The position numbers and the translations under genes were made by a program. Under the pieces are notes generated by a model. The model was not told where the DNA came from. It was given only the letters and a program-made list of their open reading frames with translations, and ran no database searches. This document shows positions 9,138 through 19,915 of a stretch of 64,000 nucleotides of DNA, piece after piece; the stretch's first letter is position 1, and every line of letters begins with the position of its first letter. The DNA is taken from assembly GCF_000722635.1 (NCBI RefSeq), contig NZ_JOKH01000007.1, forward strand, positions 59,280-123,279, in the 5' to 3' direction. Source of the DNA: Endozoicomonas numazuensis. Lineage in GTDB: Bacteria; Pseudomonadota; Gammaproteobacteria; Pseudomonadales; Endozoicomonadaceae.

Positions 9138-9204
9138 AAAGCCAGTGAAGAGTAGGGAGTTAACAGTCGTCAATACTGTTTTCTCCCCTTTCTTCACTGG
9201 CTTT
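9138..9204. terminator. Long bidirectional terminator hairpin between uup and the usp gene
   Basis: Outer arms AAAGCCAGTGAAGA (9138-9151) and TCTTCACTGGCTTT (9191-9204) pair. Nested inside are GGGAG/CTCCC and AACAGT/ACTGTT, giving one long stem, with T-rich sequence on the + strand after it. It separates the convergent uup and universal stress protein genes. Confidence 0.8.
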
Positions 9205-9218
9205 TGATTTTTTTATTT

Positions 9219-9656
9219 CTAACTTTTACCGACTCTTACGGCGAGTACATCACAGCAGGCGCCATGTAGAATGCTGGTGGAGGTTGAACCCAGAATAAGA
9301 GCCAGACCATGTCTTCCATGGCTGCCTACCACAATCAGATCAACATCAGACTCTTCAGCAATACGATGAACTTCCCGCTCAGGACGACCATAAACAACGT
9401 GTTGCTCGCCTTTATCCAGATGAATACTGTCCGCGAGGCGAGAAATTCGTTCTCGGGCCTGTTGAGTAATTTCATCCTGAAGGGTGGTAAGGTCTAGCGG
9501 AATATCACTGCCATAGGCCACACTCAGTGGCTCTACGACATGCACCAGGGTCAGTCTGGCCTGATAAGTTTCTGCAAGCGACTTGGCCTTATCCAGCACA
9601 TCGTCTGCTTCATCAGACAGGTCAATAGCAACGAGAATATGGTTATATTGACTCAT
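9219..9656 (-). CDS. Universal stress protein (UspA family)
   Basis: A 145-residue single-domain Usp. The N-terminal strand HILVAIDLSDEADDVLDKA and the C-terminal nucleotide-binding motif GSHGRHGLALILGSTSTSIL (the G-2x-G-9x-G(S/T) pattern of ATP-binding Usps) are both present. Such proteins are induced by growth arrest and stress and act in the cytosol, often as ATP-binding dimers. A good GAGAGAGA-type RBS precedes the ATG. It is convergent with uup and shares its terminator; the long upstream region (9657-10326) contains a mobile-type hairpin element. E. coli-type paralogue names should not be assigned from this alone. Confidence 0.9.
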   Translation of the reverse strand: MSQYNHILVAIDLSDEADDVLDKAKSLAETYQARLTLVHVVEPLSVAYGSDIPLDLTTLQDEITQQARERISRLADSIHLDKGEQHVVYGRPEREVHRIAEESDVDLIVVGSHGRHGLALILGSTSTSILHGACCDVLAVRVGKS

Positions 9657-9765
9657 AGACTGTCTCTCTCTTCCCGGGTGTTTTATGTGAAATTGGAGCT
9701 CTATCCAGTTAATTAGCCATTCTGTTGATCCGAACCAGCGAGCTGTATTTCCGGTTCATGGCTAT

Positions 9766-9929
9766 GGAGCCTGTCGGACTTAAGCTTTCGAGCATGAAAT
9801 TCAGTAGAGCGAGCCAGCTTTTTCGTTGGATTTGTGCGAATAGTTGACCTATTTAAGCAAATTCAACGGAAAAGATGGCCGCTCTTTCTGGATTTCAGGC
9901 CGAAAATTGTCTTAAGTCCGACAGACTCC
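9766..9929. repeat. 164-bp near-palindromic element (MITE-like)
   Basis: The ends are 19-bp inverted repeats with one mismatch: GGAGCCTGTCGGACTTAAG (9766-9784) and CTTAAGTCCGACAGACTCC (9911-9929). The interior also pairs along most of its length: GAAATTCAGTAGAGCG with CGCTCTTTCTGGATTTC, and TTTTTCGTTGGATTTG with CAAATTCAACGGAAAA, around a centre near 9848. TAT stands on both outer sides, a possible 3-bp target duplication. It contains no coding capacity of its own. This is the structure of a non-autonomous transposable element, or of a very long RNA hairpin. I saw no second copy in the window. Confidence 0.75.
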
Positions 9930-10326
9930 TATGCACAACCTTTCATCAAAAAGGTGATGAGTCACTATCTTAGGCGCTCATTGTTTTTAGTGCCCAAAGT
10001 TGTTTCATCACCTATGCCCACTTTACATTGTCAGTGAGTAATTGCGACTGATTGCACGCATCATAGACTAAACGCTTATATTGTATGGTGGTCAGTTGTA
10101 TTGTCCAAGAATATTTGTGGTGGGTATTTCGAGTTAATCCGTATTTTTGCGGATTTATAGGTGTCCATTTTCTTGACTTTGACAGAGAATTCAATGAAGG
10201 TAGGCACAAAAATTCAAACGGTTGTATGAAAGTCTGGCAGGCACCGTCTGAAATGCGTTGAGAAACACTATAATTTCAGACGCCAGATACCAAGCAACCC
10301 TTTTCAATCCGTCCGGAGAGAGATAA
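9930..10326 (+). promoter_or_regulatory. Upstream region of fadBA with candidate PsrA site and -10 element
   Basis: No gene is supported in these 400 bases. A partial palindrome with arms TTCAAAC (10213-10219) and GTATGAA (10224-10230) contains one CAAAC half-site of the PsrA consensus, but the second half is poor. A good -10 hexamer TATAAT lies at 10269-10274, without a clear -35. The fadB RBS GGAGAGAG stands just before the ATG at 10327. Control by PsrA is known for fadBA homologues in Pseudomonas; here the site is only suggestive. A separate 9-bp inverted repeat, AGGTGATGA/TCATCACCT, lies at 9952-10013. Confidence 0.35.
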
Positions 10327-12480
10327 ATGATATATCAGGGGAAGGCGTTCAAGGTCCTGACACTTGAAAACGGTATCGCTGAGTTAAGGTTTGACCTGGA
10401 TGGTGAGTCGGTAAACAAGTTCAACCGACTGGCCATTGAGGATCTGGATAATGCAGTACAGGCGATCAAGGCTGAAGGCTCCATCAAGGGTGTCGTTCTT
10501 ACCAGTGGTAAGGAAGGTGTCTTCATTGTGGGAGCAGATATCATGGAATTCACCTCAACCTTCCGTCAGGAAGAAGGTGAATTGATAGAAATGGTTATGG
10601 GCGTTAATCGGGTGTTCAGCAGTTTTGAAGATCTGGAAATGCCAACCGTTGCCGCTATCAACGGCAGTGCACTGGGTGGAGGCTTCGAGATTTGTCTCTG
10701 TGCTGATTACCGTGTGTTGTCGAGCAAGGGTGGCGTCGGTCTGCCAGAAGTTAAGCTCGGTATTTACCCGGGTTGGGGTGGTACTGTGCGTTTGCCTCGT
10801 CTGATCGGTGCAGACAATGCCGTAGAGTGGATTGCTGCAGGTCGTGAACAAAAGCCAGAAGCTGCTTTGAAAGTAGGGGCAGTCGATGCGGTAGTTGATA
10901 CCGAAAAGCTGGTGGATTCCGCAGTTGCCATTATTAAGCGCTGCCTGGCAGGTGAGCTGGACTTTAATGCCCGCAAAGAAGAAAAGCGTTCACCTCTGAA
11001 GCTCCCTCTGCTTGAATCTCTGATGGTTTTTGAAACCACCATGGCGGTCGTTAAGCAACAGGCTGGTCCACATATGCCAGCGCCGGTTGCTTCAGTAAAA
11101 GCCATTAAGAAACACGCTGATCTGCCAAGAGATGAAGCTCTGAAGGTAGAAGCAGAAGGCTTTATCAAGCTGGCCAAATCCCCCGAGTCTGATGTTCTCG
11201 TAGGTCTCTTCCTGAACGATCAGATGCTCAAGAAGAAAACCAAGGCACTAACCAAAAAGGCTGGAAAAGTCGAGAAAGCTGCTGTACTGGGCGCCGGCAT
11301 CATGGGTGGAGGTATTGCATACCAGTCTGCTTATAAAGGTACTCCAATCCTGATGAAAGACATCGCTCAGGATGGTTTGAACCTGGGTTTGACTGAAGCC
11401 AGCAAGCTACTGTCAAAGCGTGTTGCCCGTGGTCGTATGGATCCTCTGAAAATGGGTGAGGTTCTTAATCATATCGTGCCAACTCTGTCGTACAGTGAGT
11501 TTGGTGATATTGATGTGGTTGTTGAGGCCGTTGTTGAGAACGTCAATGTCAAGAAAGCTGTATTGGCTGAAGCCGAAGGCCAGGTCAGTGAAAACGCAGT
11601 ACTGGCTTCCAATACTTCAACTATTTCTATAACAGAATTGGCTAAAGGTTTGAAAAGGCCAGAGAAATTCTGTGGCATGCACTTCTTTAATCCCGTTCAT
11701 GCTATGCCTCTGGTTGAGGTCATTCGTGGTGAAAAGACCAGTGAAGAAACAGTAGCGACTGTTGTTGCCTATGCCAAGAAAATGGGCAAAGTCCCCATTG
11801 TTGTGAATGACTGCCCGGGCTTCCTGGTTAATCGCGTGCTTTTCCCATACTTCGGTGGCTTTGCCTCTCTGGTGAAAGACGGTGCTGATTTCCAGCAGGT
11901 TGATAAGGTGATGGAGAAGTTTGGCTGGCCAATGGGGCCTGCTTACCTCCTGGACGTTGTGGGTATCGACACAGGCTGTCACGCAGAGCAAGTTATGGCT
12001 GATGGTTTCCCGGATCGCATGTCTCGTGACTGGAAAAGTGCGATTGACGTCATGTTTGAAAACGGACGTTTTGGTCAGAAGACCAATGTGGGCTTCTACA
12101 AATACGAACAGGACAAGAAAGGTAAACCCAAAAAGGTGGTTGATGAAACCTCCTATACGCTTCTCTCTGAAGTGTCTGCTGAGCGTCGTGAGTTTGAAAC
12201 TCAGGAAATTATCGATCGTATGATGATCCCGCTGTGTATGGAAACAGTTCGTACTTTGGAAGACGGCATTGTTGATACTGCAGCTGAAGCCGATCTGGCT
12301 CTGCTCAACGGCATTGGTTTTCCGATTTTCCGTGGTGGAGCCTTGAAGTACATCGATAGTATTGGCTTAGACAAGTTCGTTGAGTTGGCTGATCAGTACG
12401 CTCATATCAGTCCTTTGTATCAGCCAACCGAAAAACTGCGGGAAATGGCTCGCGAAGGTAAGACGTTTTACGGCGCGTAA
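10327..12480 (+). CDS. fadB: Fatty acid oxidation complex subunit alpha (FadB)
   Basis: A multifunctional beta-oxidation enzyme of 717 residues. The N-terminal enoyl-CoA hydratase/isomerase domain shows the oxyanion-hole motif [21 protein letters not shown] (about residues 109-129) and [16 protein letters not shown]. The central NAD-binding 3-hydroxyacyl-CoA dehydrogenase domain begins with [18 protein letters not shown] (near residue 318) and contains [13 protein letters not shown]. The family-typical C-terminal domain follows. FadB forms an alpha2beta2 complex with FadA, encoded next. fadB-fadA order, with a 61-base gap, indicates one operon. Length and domain order match bacterial FadB of about 715-730 residues. 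Confidence 0.97.
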   Translation: MIYQGKAFKVLTLENGIAELRFDLDGESVNKFNRLAIEDLDNAVQAIKAEGSIKGVVLTSGKEGVFIVGADIMEFTSTFRQEEGELIEMVMGVNRVFSSFEDLEMPTVAAINGSALGGGFEICLCADYRVLSSKGGVGLPEVKLGIYPGWGGTVRLPRLIGADNAVEWIAAGREQKPEAALKVGAVDAVVDTEKLVDSAVAIIKRCLAGELDFNARKEEKRSPLKLPLLESLMVFETTMAVVKQQAGPHMPAPVASVKAIKKHADLPRDEALKVEAEGFIKLAKSPESDVLVGLFLNDQMLKKKTKALTKKAGKVEKAAVLGAGIMGGGIAYQSAYKGTPILMKDIAQDGLNLGLTEASKLLSKRVARGRMDPLKMGEVLNHIVPTLSYSEFGDIDVVVEAVVENVNVKKAVLAEAEGQVSENAVLASNTSTISITELAKGLKRPEKFCGMHFFNPVHAMPLVEVIRGEKTSEETVATVVAYAKKMGKVPIVVNDCPGFLVNRVLFPYFGGFASLVKDGADFQQVDKVMEKFGWPMGPAYLLDVVGIDTGCHAEQVMADGFPDRMSRDWKSAIDVMFENGRFGQKTNVGFYKYEQDKKGKPKKVVDETSYTLLSEVSAERREFETQEIIDRMMIPLCMETVRTLEDGIVDTAAEADLALLNGIGFPIFRGGALKYIDSIGLDKFVELADQYAHISPLYQPTEKLREMAREGKTFYGA

Positions 12481-12490
12481 ACAGTCTTGA

Positions 12491-13714
<1,224 letters not shown>

Positions 13715-13722
13715 AGTGATTT

Positions 13723-13761
13723 CATGTTTAACTGGCACACACTTTGTGTCAGTTAAACATG
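13723..13761 (+). terminator. Stem-loop after fadA
   Basis: Arms of 17 bases with one mismatch (13723-13739 and 13745-13761, starting CATGTTTAACTG and ending CAGTTAAACATG) close a 5-base loop nine bases after the fadA stop. No T-run follows, so it may protect the mRNA 3' end or act as a non-canonical terminator. Confidence 0.55.
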
Positions 13762-14281
13762 CCTGTACCTATCTGATGAGTGGCAAAAACGGCTTCAGTC
13801 ACTGACGGTTTTTCTGCCTTGCTGTATTTGCCTCGCTAAATTCTGGCGGGGTATCCCTTCCTCACGAATTTTTATTCAATTATTTCGCTGCTCGATAAAT
13901 ATCTTCATTGGCACTCTTTCTGGCCGTTAAGACAAGTGAAAAGAGGATATTCTGAGCTGGGATGCCTTGATCTGAAATTTGTCAGTCTTCACAGTTATTA
14001 AATAATCTTTTGATATTCAAGGAAATTATTGCTTATAACTGGGTGGATTAATAATTGTGGCTGTGAAACGATAAAAAAAGAAGGTCGTTCGAGAAAAAAT
14101 CGGGGTCAATGGAGGGTTTTCCTTGACCGATGTTTTTCTTAACCTTATATATTGAAGAAATTTTCAATTCCCGACCTTTCTTGTTTTGGTCGCAGACAGC
14201 ACTGAGTGTTTTATGATCTTTTTTACAGGCTGATCAGCAATACTGAAACAATGGAGCTGATTACAGGACGTGTAAGGTAGC
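13762..14281. other. Intergenic region fadA-topA
   Basis: About 520 bases with no supported protein gene. A second hairpin-like stretch with AAAAAC and GTTTTT arms lies near 13788-13816. A strong terminator-like hairpin sits at 14094-14137. The AT-rich 13870-14090 between them could carry a small RNA or simply promoter DNA for topA; I cannot decide. The topA start at 14282 has a purine-rich region (GGACGTGTAAGGTAGC) before it. Confidence 0.35.
14094..14137. terminator. Terminator-like hairpin upstream of topA
   Basis: The left arm (14094-14113, AAAAAATCGG then GGTCAATGGA) pairs with the right arm (14120-14137, TCCTTGACCGATGTTTTT) with two small bulges. It ends in a T-run on the + strand and mirrors it with an A-run on the other strand, so it can act in both directions. 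No annotated gene ends here, since fadA stops 380 bases upstream. Confidence 0.6.
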
Positions 14282-16924
14282 ATGGGTAAATCTTTAGTTA
14301 TCGTCGAGTCGCCTGCCAAGGCGAAGACAATAAACAAATATCTGGGTAAGGACTTTGTCGTAAAGTCCAGTGTTGGTCATATTCGTGACCTGCCCACTGC
14401 AGGTGGCTCAAAGAAGCCTGTGGATCCCAAAGCTCGGGCAAAGGCCGCTGCTGAGACACGTAAGCTATCCCCTGAGCAGAAAGTCATTCACAAGAAGCGA
14501 AAAGCCAAAGAGCAGCTGATTGAACGTATGGGCATTGATCCTGAGAAAGGATGGAAGGCCCGGTATGAAGTGCTGCCCGGTAAAGAAAAGGTGGTCGATG
14601 AACTTCGTCGTCTGGCTGCCACCGCTGACACCATCTATCTCGCGACCGATTTGGACCGTGAGGGAGAAGCAATAGCCTGGCATCTTCAGGAAGCTATTGG
14701 TGGAGAACCTGATCGTTATCGACGGGTAGTCTTCAATGAGATTACCAAGAATGCCATTCAGGAAGCCTTCAAGGAGCCTGGCAATCTCAATATTGACCGT
14801 GTTAATGCTCAGCAGGCCAGACGTTTTCTGGACCGTGTAGTGGGCTACATGGTTTCACCTCTGCTCTGGGCAAAAATTGCACGTGGTTTGTCTGCTGGGC
14901 GTGTTCAGTCCGTAGCAGTCAAGCTGATTGTTGAGCGAGAACGTGAAGTCAGAAGTTTCGTTCCGGAAGAATATTGGGAAGTGTTTGCTGACCTGGCCAC
15001 ACAAAGTGGTGAGATTATTCGCTTTCAGGTGGCCAAAGAAGCCGGTCAGGCGTTTCGTCCAACCAGTGAGGTGTCCACAGAAGTTGTACTGGAAAAGCTA
15101 AGGCAGGCCGATTACAAGCTCGCTGAACGCGAAGATAAACCAACACGAAGTCGTCCATCGGCTCCTTTTATTACTTCAACCCTGCAACAGGCTGCCAGTA
15201 CACGATTGGGTTTCAGTGTTAAGAAAACCATGATGATGGCTCAGCGACTGTATGAAGCGGGTCATATTACTTATATGCGTACTGACTCTACCAATCTGAG
15301 TCAGGAAGCTGTTGAGAATGCTCGTGAGTTTATTGACGACAAGTACGGTGTACGATATCTGCCTGAGAAGCCAAATAGCTATTCCAGCAAGGAAGGGGCT
15401 CAGGAGGCGCACGAGGCGATCAGACCTTCCAGTGTGACAGCGGAACCCGGATCGATTTCAGGCCTTGAGCGTGATGCTGAGCGTCTTTATGAGTTGATCT
15501 GGAGACAGTTTGTTGCCTGTCAAATGATGCCTGCAGAATACCTCAGTACCTCTCTGACGGTGCGCATTGGTGACTATGATCTGAAAGCCAGAGGCAGAAC
15601 GCTGAAGTTTGATGGCTATACCCGTGTCATGACAGTTGTTGCCAAGAAGGGGGAGGATATTATTCTTCCTGCTTTGGAGAAGGGTGATGCACTGGATCTT
15701 AAACAACTGGATCCAAGGCAGTTATTCACTAAGCCTCCCGCCCGGTTCAGTGAAGCGGCTCTGGTTAAGGAGCTTGAAAAACGAGGTATTGGCAGACCTT
15801 CGACGTATGCGTCTATTATTTCCACCATTCAGGATCGGGGCTATGTTTCCCTGAAAAATCGTCGCTTTTATGCCGAAAAGATGGGCGATATAGTGACGGA
15901 TCGTCTGGTCGAGAATTTTCACGATCTGATGGATTACAACTTTACTGCCAATATGGAATCGGATCTGGATGTTGTTGCTGAAGGCGGCAAGAACTGGAAA
16001 GATCTGCTCGACAGTTTCTACAGCAATTTCAGCAGCAAGCTGGAGCAGGCTGAAGACGACAGTCATGGCATGCGTTCGAATAACCCTTCACCCACGGATA
16101 TACAATGCCCTGAATGTGGCCGGGATATGATGATTCGTACAGCCAGTACCGGTGTGTTTTTAGGGTGCTCCGGCTATGCACTTCCGCCTAAGGAGCGCTG
16201 CAAGAGTACTATCAACCTGGTGCCTGGTGAAGAAGTTGAAGATGCTGACGATGAGAACGCTGAAGTCAATGCGTTACGGGCTATGCATCGTTGTACAAAA
16301 TGTGCAACGGCGATGGAAAGCTATCTCATTGATGAGCAGCGAAAGCTCCATGTGTGTGGTAATAACCCCGATTGTTCCGGCTATGAAGTGGAAGAGGGTC
16401 AGTTCAAGCTTAAAGGCTATGATGGACCGGTTCTCGAATGTGACAAGTGCGGCTCAGAAATGCAGCTCAAGTCCGGCCGTTTTGGTAAGTACTTTGGCTG
16501 TACCAACAGTGAGTGTAAGAATACGCGCAAGCTGTTGAAAAGCGGAGAAGCTGCACCGCCAAAAATGGATCCGGTACCAATGCCAGAGCTGCAGTGTCTG
16601 AAAGTGGAAGATCATTACATTCTCAGAGACGGTGCTTCTGGACTCTTCCTGGCAGCCAGTCAGTTTCCAAAAAATCGTGAGACCCGTGCGCCTCTGGTCA
16701 GTGAGTTGATTCCTCACCAGGCTGCGATAGACCCCAAGTATCACTATTTGCTGGATGCTCCCCGGCAGGACCCTGATGGCAACCCAGCTATCATCCGCTT
16801 CAGTCGCAAAACCAAGACTCAGTACGTGATGAGTGAGTCGGAAGGTAAGGCAACAGGCTGGAGTGCCACTTTCCAGGAAGGTCAGTGGGAAGAGAAAGTT
16901 ACCAAGAAGCGCAAAAAAGCCTGA
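14282..16924 (+). CDS. topA: DNA topoisomerase I
   Basis: A type IA topoisomerase that relaxes negative supercoils by cutting one strand through a 5'-phosphotyrosine. At 880 residues it is close to E. coli TopA. The TOPRIM domain starts at once ([19 protein letters not shown], with acidic Glu near residue 9; later [13 protein letters not shown]). The active-site tyrosine is in [10 protein letters not shown], near residue 331. Several C-terminal CxxC zinc-ribbon pairs are visible ([25 protein letters not shown]), followed by a basic tail. Its place between fadBA and the lexA/psrA group matches Pseudomonas. Confidence 0.97.
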   Translation: MGKSLVIVESPAKAKTINKYLGKDFVVKSSVGHIRDLPTAGGSKKPVDPKARAKAAAETRKLSPEQKVIHKKRKAKEQLIERMGIDPEKGWKARYEVLPGKEKVVDELRRLAATADTIYLATDLDREGEAIAWHLQEAIGGEPDRYRRVVFNEITKNAIQEAFKEPGNLNIDRVNAQQARRFLDRVVGYMVSPLLWAKIARGLSAGRVQSVAVKLIVEREREVRSFVPEEYWEVFADLATQSGEIIRFQVAKEAGQAFRPTSEVSTEVVLEKLRQADYKLAEREDKPTRSRPSAPFITSTLQQAASTRLGFSVKKTMMMAQRLYEAGHITYMRTDSTNLSQEAVENAREFIDDKYGVRYLPEKPNSYSSKEGAQEAHEAIRPSSVTAEPGSISGLERDAERLYELIWRQFVACQMMPAEYLSTSLTVRIGDYDLKARGRTLKFDGYTRVMTVVAKKGEDIILPALEKGDALDLKQLDPRQLFTKPPARFSEAALVKELEKRGIGRPSTYASIISTIQDRGYVSLKNRRFYAEKMGDIVTDRLVENFHDLMDYNFTANMESDLDVVAEGGKNWKDLLDSFYSNFSSKLEQAEDDSHGMRSNNPSPTDIQCPECGRDMMIRTASTGVFLGCSGYALPPKERCKSTINLVPGEEVEDADDENAEVNALRAMHRCTKCATAMESYLIDEQRKLHVCGNNPDCSGYEVEEGQFKLKGYDGPVLECDKCGSEMQLKSGRFGKYFGCTNSECKNTRKLLKSGEAAPPKMDPVPMPELQCLKVEDHYILRDGASGLFLAASQFPKNRETRAPLVSELIPHQAAIDPKYHYLLDAPRQDPDGNPAIIRFSRKTKTQYVMSESEGKATGWSATFQEGQWEEKVTKKRKKA

Positions 16925-16940
16925 TCGGTTGAGTCAAAAC

Positions 16941-16973
16941 AAGACCTTCACGACTGTTCGTGAAGGTCTTTTC
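16941..16973 (+). terminator. Terminator after topA
   Basis: A 13-bp perfect stem, AAGACCTTCACGA (16941-16953) with TCGTGAAGGTCTT (16958-16970), has a 4-base loop and a T-rich 3' side (TTTTCT). It ends topA transcription before the next gene at 16991. Confidence 0.85.
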
Positions 16974-16990
16974 TATTTACGAGAATGATT

Positions 16991-17485
16991 ATGTCTGATC
17001 AATGGCGTTCATATACCAATAAAAAACTGCACTATGCCCGATTACAGCTCGATGCCTGGGAGAGGGCAGAGCCTTTTGAGCAAGAGTCCTATCGGGAAGC
17101 ATTTCTGATGCATGCCTGTCAGGCTTATTCGTCAATACTGGCGGAAGTATTATACCCCTATGGAAAACAGTTGGATCGTTTGGTTTCCCTCAAGGAAGCC
17201 TGTGATTTGATGAGTGATCGAGAAGGAGATGTTGCTGAGCTCGAGCAGTTAAAGCAGTTGGAAGCATCGGATGGCTGGCTGGTTCATTTACAGCAGGCTT
17301 ATAGTCATCTTTCGGTTCTGGAGGGTGCTACACAATCGTCTCCCAGTATGACGGGCGCTGTTATGATCACTTCCGATAGTGGAGGCTTAACCAGCGGAGT
17401 TAAAACACCGGAAAGTGGCAAAAGTATACTGGCTTCTCTCAAAGAGTTGGCTGGTCATTTTAGAAACTTCAATCTTGAGTGGTAG
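16991..17485 (+). CDS. Conserved small protein next to topA (DUF6586-like)
   Basis: A 164-residue protein from the ATG at 16991 (MSDQWRSYTNKKLHYARLQL), preceded by GAGA at 7 bases; the ATG at 16985 is less well placed. It is mainly helical and acidic, without a signal peptide or membrane segment. A similar protein is encoded beside topA in pseudomonads and relatives, and I recall it as an uncharacterised family (DUF6586 by memory, not checked). The sequence YTNKKLHYARLQLDAWE resembles the conserved start of that family. No function can be given. Confidence 0.6.
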   Translation: MSDQWRSYTNKKLHYARLQLDAWERAEPFEQESYREAFLMHACQAYSSILAEVLYPYGKQLDRLVSLKEACDLMSDREGDVAELEQLKQLEASDGWLVHLQQAYSHLSVLEGATQSSPSMTGAVMITSDSGGLTSGVKTPESGKSILASLKELAGHFRNFNLEW

Positions 17486-17900
17486 TTTGAAGTAATTTTG
17501 TGCTGCCGCTTCGGTCTTCCGTGATCTGCTTGGGTGCTCAGGTGCAGTTGTCGATAAACGGCACGATGTATCTATTTTGTTGAAAGGGCTTGTAGCATTC
17601 AACTGTGGCAGGCCATATTCACAGCGTACTATTCTGCCTGGATACTAAAGCTGCTTTTGATTTGAATCTCTACTATCCCCAAAATACTGGATCAGAGTCT
17701 TTTATTGATTAAGGTCAACACTCGATCACTTATGAAATTCAGTATCGATGTGACCGGTTACATTATATTGTTGGCTAATATATATTGAGCTCATATGTGT
17801 TCAGACAATAAATGATTATGGAAATTCTTCAGTAATTCTGCTGATATCCGCAGTACTGAAAGGTGTCCATAAATCGATGGGTAATTGTTAGAGGTATCCT
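17486..17900. other. Intergenic region upstream of the PTS EIIB gene
   Basis: No gene supported over 415 bases. In the last 75 bases a stem-loop (CAGTA..CTGC at 17830-17841 with GCAG-TACTG at 17850-17858) lies in what would be the EIIB leader. The last bases hold a good RBS, GAGGT, 6 bases before the ATG at 17901. Confidence 0.35.
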
Positions 17901-18206
17901 ATGACTAAAATCATGCTGTGCTGCTCCGCAGGTATGTCTACCAGTATGCTGGTGAAAAAGATGCGTGAAGCCGCAGAAAGTCAAGGTAAAGAAGTCGAGA
18001 TTGAAGCTTTTGGGGCGACCTATTTCGATGAACAGGTAGCCAGTTTTGATGTTGTTCTGCTGGGTCCCCAGGTTAAATATATGCTGAGCGATCTCAGGCA
18101 GCGTGCTGCTGAATATGACGTCCCAGTAGAAGCAATCAGTCCTATGGATTATGGTACTATGAATGGTGCAAAAGTACTGGACTATGCGTTGTCTCTTAAA
18201 GTCTGA
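17901..18206 (+). CDS. PTS lactose/cellobiose-type EIIB (chitobiose ChbB-like), orphan
   Basis: A 101-residue cytosolic phosphocarrier. The N-terminal P-loop with the phosphorylated cysteine is clear (MLCCSAGMSTSMLVKKM, Cys7 or Cys8), followed by the family's IEAFGATYFDE and VVLLGPQVKYML. It closely resembles ChbB, which takes phosphate from EIIA and passes it to N,N'-diacetylchitobiose at the EIIC channel. Neither EIIC nor EIIA is encoded next to it, so it either serves a transporter elsewhere or has become a signalling or regulatory phosphocarrier. It interrupts the usual topA-to-sulA order known from Pseudomonas and has its own long upstream region. Confidence 0.9.
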   Translation: MTKIMLCCSAGMSTSMLVKKMREAAESQGKEVEIEAFGATYFDEQVASFDVVLLGPQVKYMLSDLRQRAAEYDVPVEAISPMDYGTMNGAKVLDYALSLKV

Positions 18207-18222
18207 ACAGTAGTCAGTTGTT

Positions 18223-18248
18223 GTGTACCTGAATCAACGCAGGTACAC
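18223..18248 (+). terminator. Stem-loop after the EIIB gene
   Basis: Arms GTGTACCTG (18223-18231) and CAGGTACAC (18240-18248) form a perfect 9-bp stem. It is followed by ACCCCTTTAA rather than a proper T-run, so termination is plausible but weak. Confidence 0.5.
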
Positions 18249-18383
18249 ACCCCTTTAAGCTGAGTGGCTTTCGTATAATTTCCCCCATACACGACTTTTC
18301 TGTCACATTGCAATGACCTATTGCATCATTGAGCACAATGCTGCATGATTTCTCCCCCCTATACGCTATTTATGGAACGAAAT

Positions 18384-18626
18384 ATGGCTGCATCGTTTTT
18401 GGAAATTGTGGAACTTCCAACAGGCGAGATTGTTCTGCGACGCAGTGATGAAGATGGCGAGCCTCTGTTGGTTATGAAGTTTTCTGAAGAGGCCAAGCTC
18501 TATCTTGAAGGTGAACACCTGCAAGTGGCAAAAGTCATGTTTGATGCTGGCATGCAGGAAGTCGCTGAACTCACGCGTCCGCAATCATCTGAAGAAGAAA
18601 TTCCTGCGAACAGAGTACTGCACTGA
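18384..18626 (+). CDS. Small conserved hypothetical protein upstream of sulA
   Basis: An 80-residue acidic protein (MAASFLEIVELPTGEIVLRR...) with GGA 7 bases before the ATG at 18384; in-frame codons at 18345 and 18372 are alternatives. It has no signal peptide, membrane segment or known motif. A protein of this size and style (LEIVELPTGEIVLRR, LLVMKFSEEAK) lies at the same position, between topA and sulA, in pseudomonads, which supports it being real. It converges on sulA. Function unknown. Confidence 0.65.
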   Translation: MAASFLEIVELPTGEIVLRRSDEDGEPLLVMKFSEEAKLYLEGEHLQVAKVMFDAGMQEVAELTRPQSSEEEIPANRVLH

Positions 18627-18655
18627 TTCTGCTGCCATGAATGCCCAATTAGCAT

Positions 18656-19150
18656 TCATGCTGCTTGCCTGCTGCGGATAGCCAGCCCTTGGCATTGTCC
18701 ATTGCGGGCTGCATTTTCCAGCTTGCTTAACCACCCTTTATCCAAGTGCCCTAGCCAACTCACCACAGTGTGGCTGGTGCCTGAAGCTAATGCTTTCTGA
18801 GTGAGTTCCAGTGTTTGATTGACGTCACTGGAGCTGAATATTTGAACTTTATCTTGATTCAGATTGCAGTTTTTCAGCCAGTGCAGTGTTCTTGTGTCGG
18901 ACTTGTCAGCAAGAATCAGGGTGAGCCAGCGTTCATTGTCGCTGGAAAGTTGACTGAGCATAGGGGTTAGAAGTTGTTCTGCCTGCCAGGGTTGTCCAGA
19001 CAGAATAAGCTCATTAATGCTGGCTTTAGAGGGCTCTTTACTTGCCTTTAACGAAGCCTTTTTCAAGTGAGTGCGGTTAATGCAAACTGTATTTCTTTGA
19101 AGGTTTGCGGGTGAAAAAATGTGCCTTTCAGTGCTTGTTCTGTACAGCAT
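18656..19150 (-). CDS. sulA: SOS cell-division inhibitor SulA-like
   Basis: A 164-residue protein. The C-terminal half fits the SulA/ImuA-related fold: NELILSGQPWQAEQLLTPML, ERWLTLILADKSDTRTLHWLKN, VSWLGHL. SulA binds FtsZ and blocks septation during DNA damage. The gene follows lexA on the same strand, 116 bases downstream, as in Pseudomonas where lexA and sulA are co-transcribed. No separate CTGT-N8-ACAG box precedes it, so SOS control would come through the lexA promoter. Divergence from E. coli SulA is high, and much of the call rests on position. Confidence 0.75.
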   Translation of the reverse strand: MLYRTSTERHIFSPANLQRNTVCINRTHLKKASLKASKEPSKASINELILSGQPWQAEQLLTPMLSQLSSDNERWLTLILADKSDTRTLHWLKNCNLNQDKVQIFSSSDVNQTLELTQKALASGTSHTVVSWLGHLDKGWLSKLENAARNGQCQGLAIRSRQAA

Positions 19151-19266
19151 GACTTCTTCCTCCTGACATAGCCCTTTCGCAATTCGGTTGTTGCGATTCA
19201 GCGTGAACGGGCCTTCACTACAGCAAAAGTGTTTAAAGAATAATATGAGCCTGATCAGATCCTGAT

Positions 19267-19869
19267 TCAGGACTGATTTCTGATGACTCCAACACTAAGA
19301 CCTTCAATGGCAAAGGAGTCTTGAGCAAGATCTACGACAATGGTTTTAAATTCATCGTTTTCAGGGTGAAGTAAAACGGTATTCTTTTGCTTTTCAAATC
19401 TTTTTACCGTGACATCATCTTCAATTCTGGCAACGACAACCTGACCATTGCGAACGTCAGTTGTCTTGTGTACTGCCAGCAGGTCGCCATCAAGAATGCC
19501 TATATTCTTCATGCTCATACCCTTTACCCGCAAAAGAAAGTCTGCAGAAGGATTGAAAAATCCCGGGTTAAGCATCAAATGGTCTTCAATGTGTTCCTGG
19601 GCAAGAATGGGGTTACCCGCTGCAACCTGGCCAATGATAGGAAGTCCTTCAGGCTGGCTGTCTGGAACACGGATACCGCGAGAAGCACCTGGTGTAATTT
19701 CGATGGCACCTTTACGGGCAAGGGCTCTTAAGTGTTCTTCAGCAGCATTGGGGGAGCGGAAACCAAATGTCTTGGCGATCTCGGCTCTTGTGGGAGGAAA
19801 ACCTGTCTCTTCAATATGAGATTTGATCAGGTCGAGGATCTCAGATTGTCGTTTAGTCAGCTTGATCAT
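19267..19869 (-). CDS. lexA: LexA repressor
   Basis: A 200-residue SOS repressor and RecA*-stimulated self-cleaving protease. The N-terminal winged helix is [20 protein letters not shown], then [16 protein letters not shown]. The cleavage site Ala84-Gly85 (QVAAGNP) and catalytic Ser119 (KGMSMKNIG) and Lys156 (VTVKRFEK) are intact. The start is the family MIKLT. There is no strong RBS directly upstream. Two LexA boxes precede it, giving autoregulation. It is followed by sulA and is divergent from psrA. Confidence 0.97.
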   Translation of the reverse strand: MIKLTKRQSEILDLIKSHIEETGFPPTRAEIAKTFGFRSPNAAEEHLRALARKGAIEITPGASRGIRVPDSQPEGLPIIGQVAAGNPILAQEHIEDHLMLNPGFFNPSADFLLRVKGMSMKNIGILDGDLLAVHKTTDVRNGQVVVARIEDDVTVKRFEKQKNTVLLHPENDEFKTIVVDLAQDSFAIEGLSVGVIRNQS

Positions 19870-19880
19870 GGGTATTGGAT

Positions 19881-19915
19881 CTGTGTTTTTATACAGTATC
19901 TGTAATTATATACAG
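19881..19915 (-). promoter_or_regulatory. Two LexA (SOS) boxes over the lexA promoter
   Basis: Two perfect CTGT-N8-ACAG boxes stand in tandem: CTGTGTTTTTATACAG (19881-19896) and CTGTAATTATATACAG (19900-19915). On the - strand, TTGCCA (-35) and TATAAT (-10) are 16 bases apart, and the -10 falls within the second box. LexA binding would therefore block its own promoter, the standard SOS autoregulation. Confidence 0.93.

Noticed and set aside
19151-19266. Separate LexA box in front of sulA
   Set aside because: No CTGT-N8-ACAG sequence occurs in the interval; sulA is probably read from the lexA promoter.
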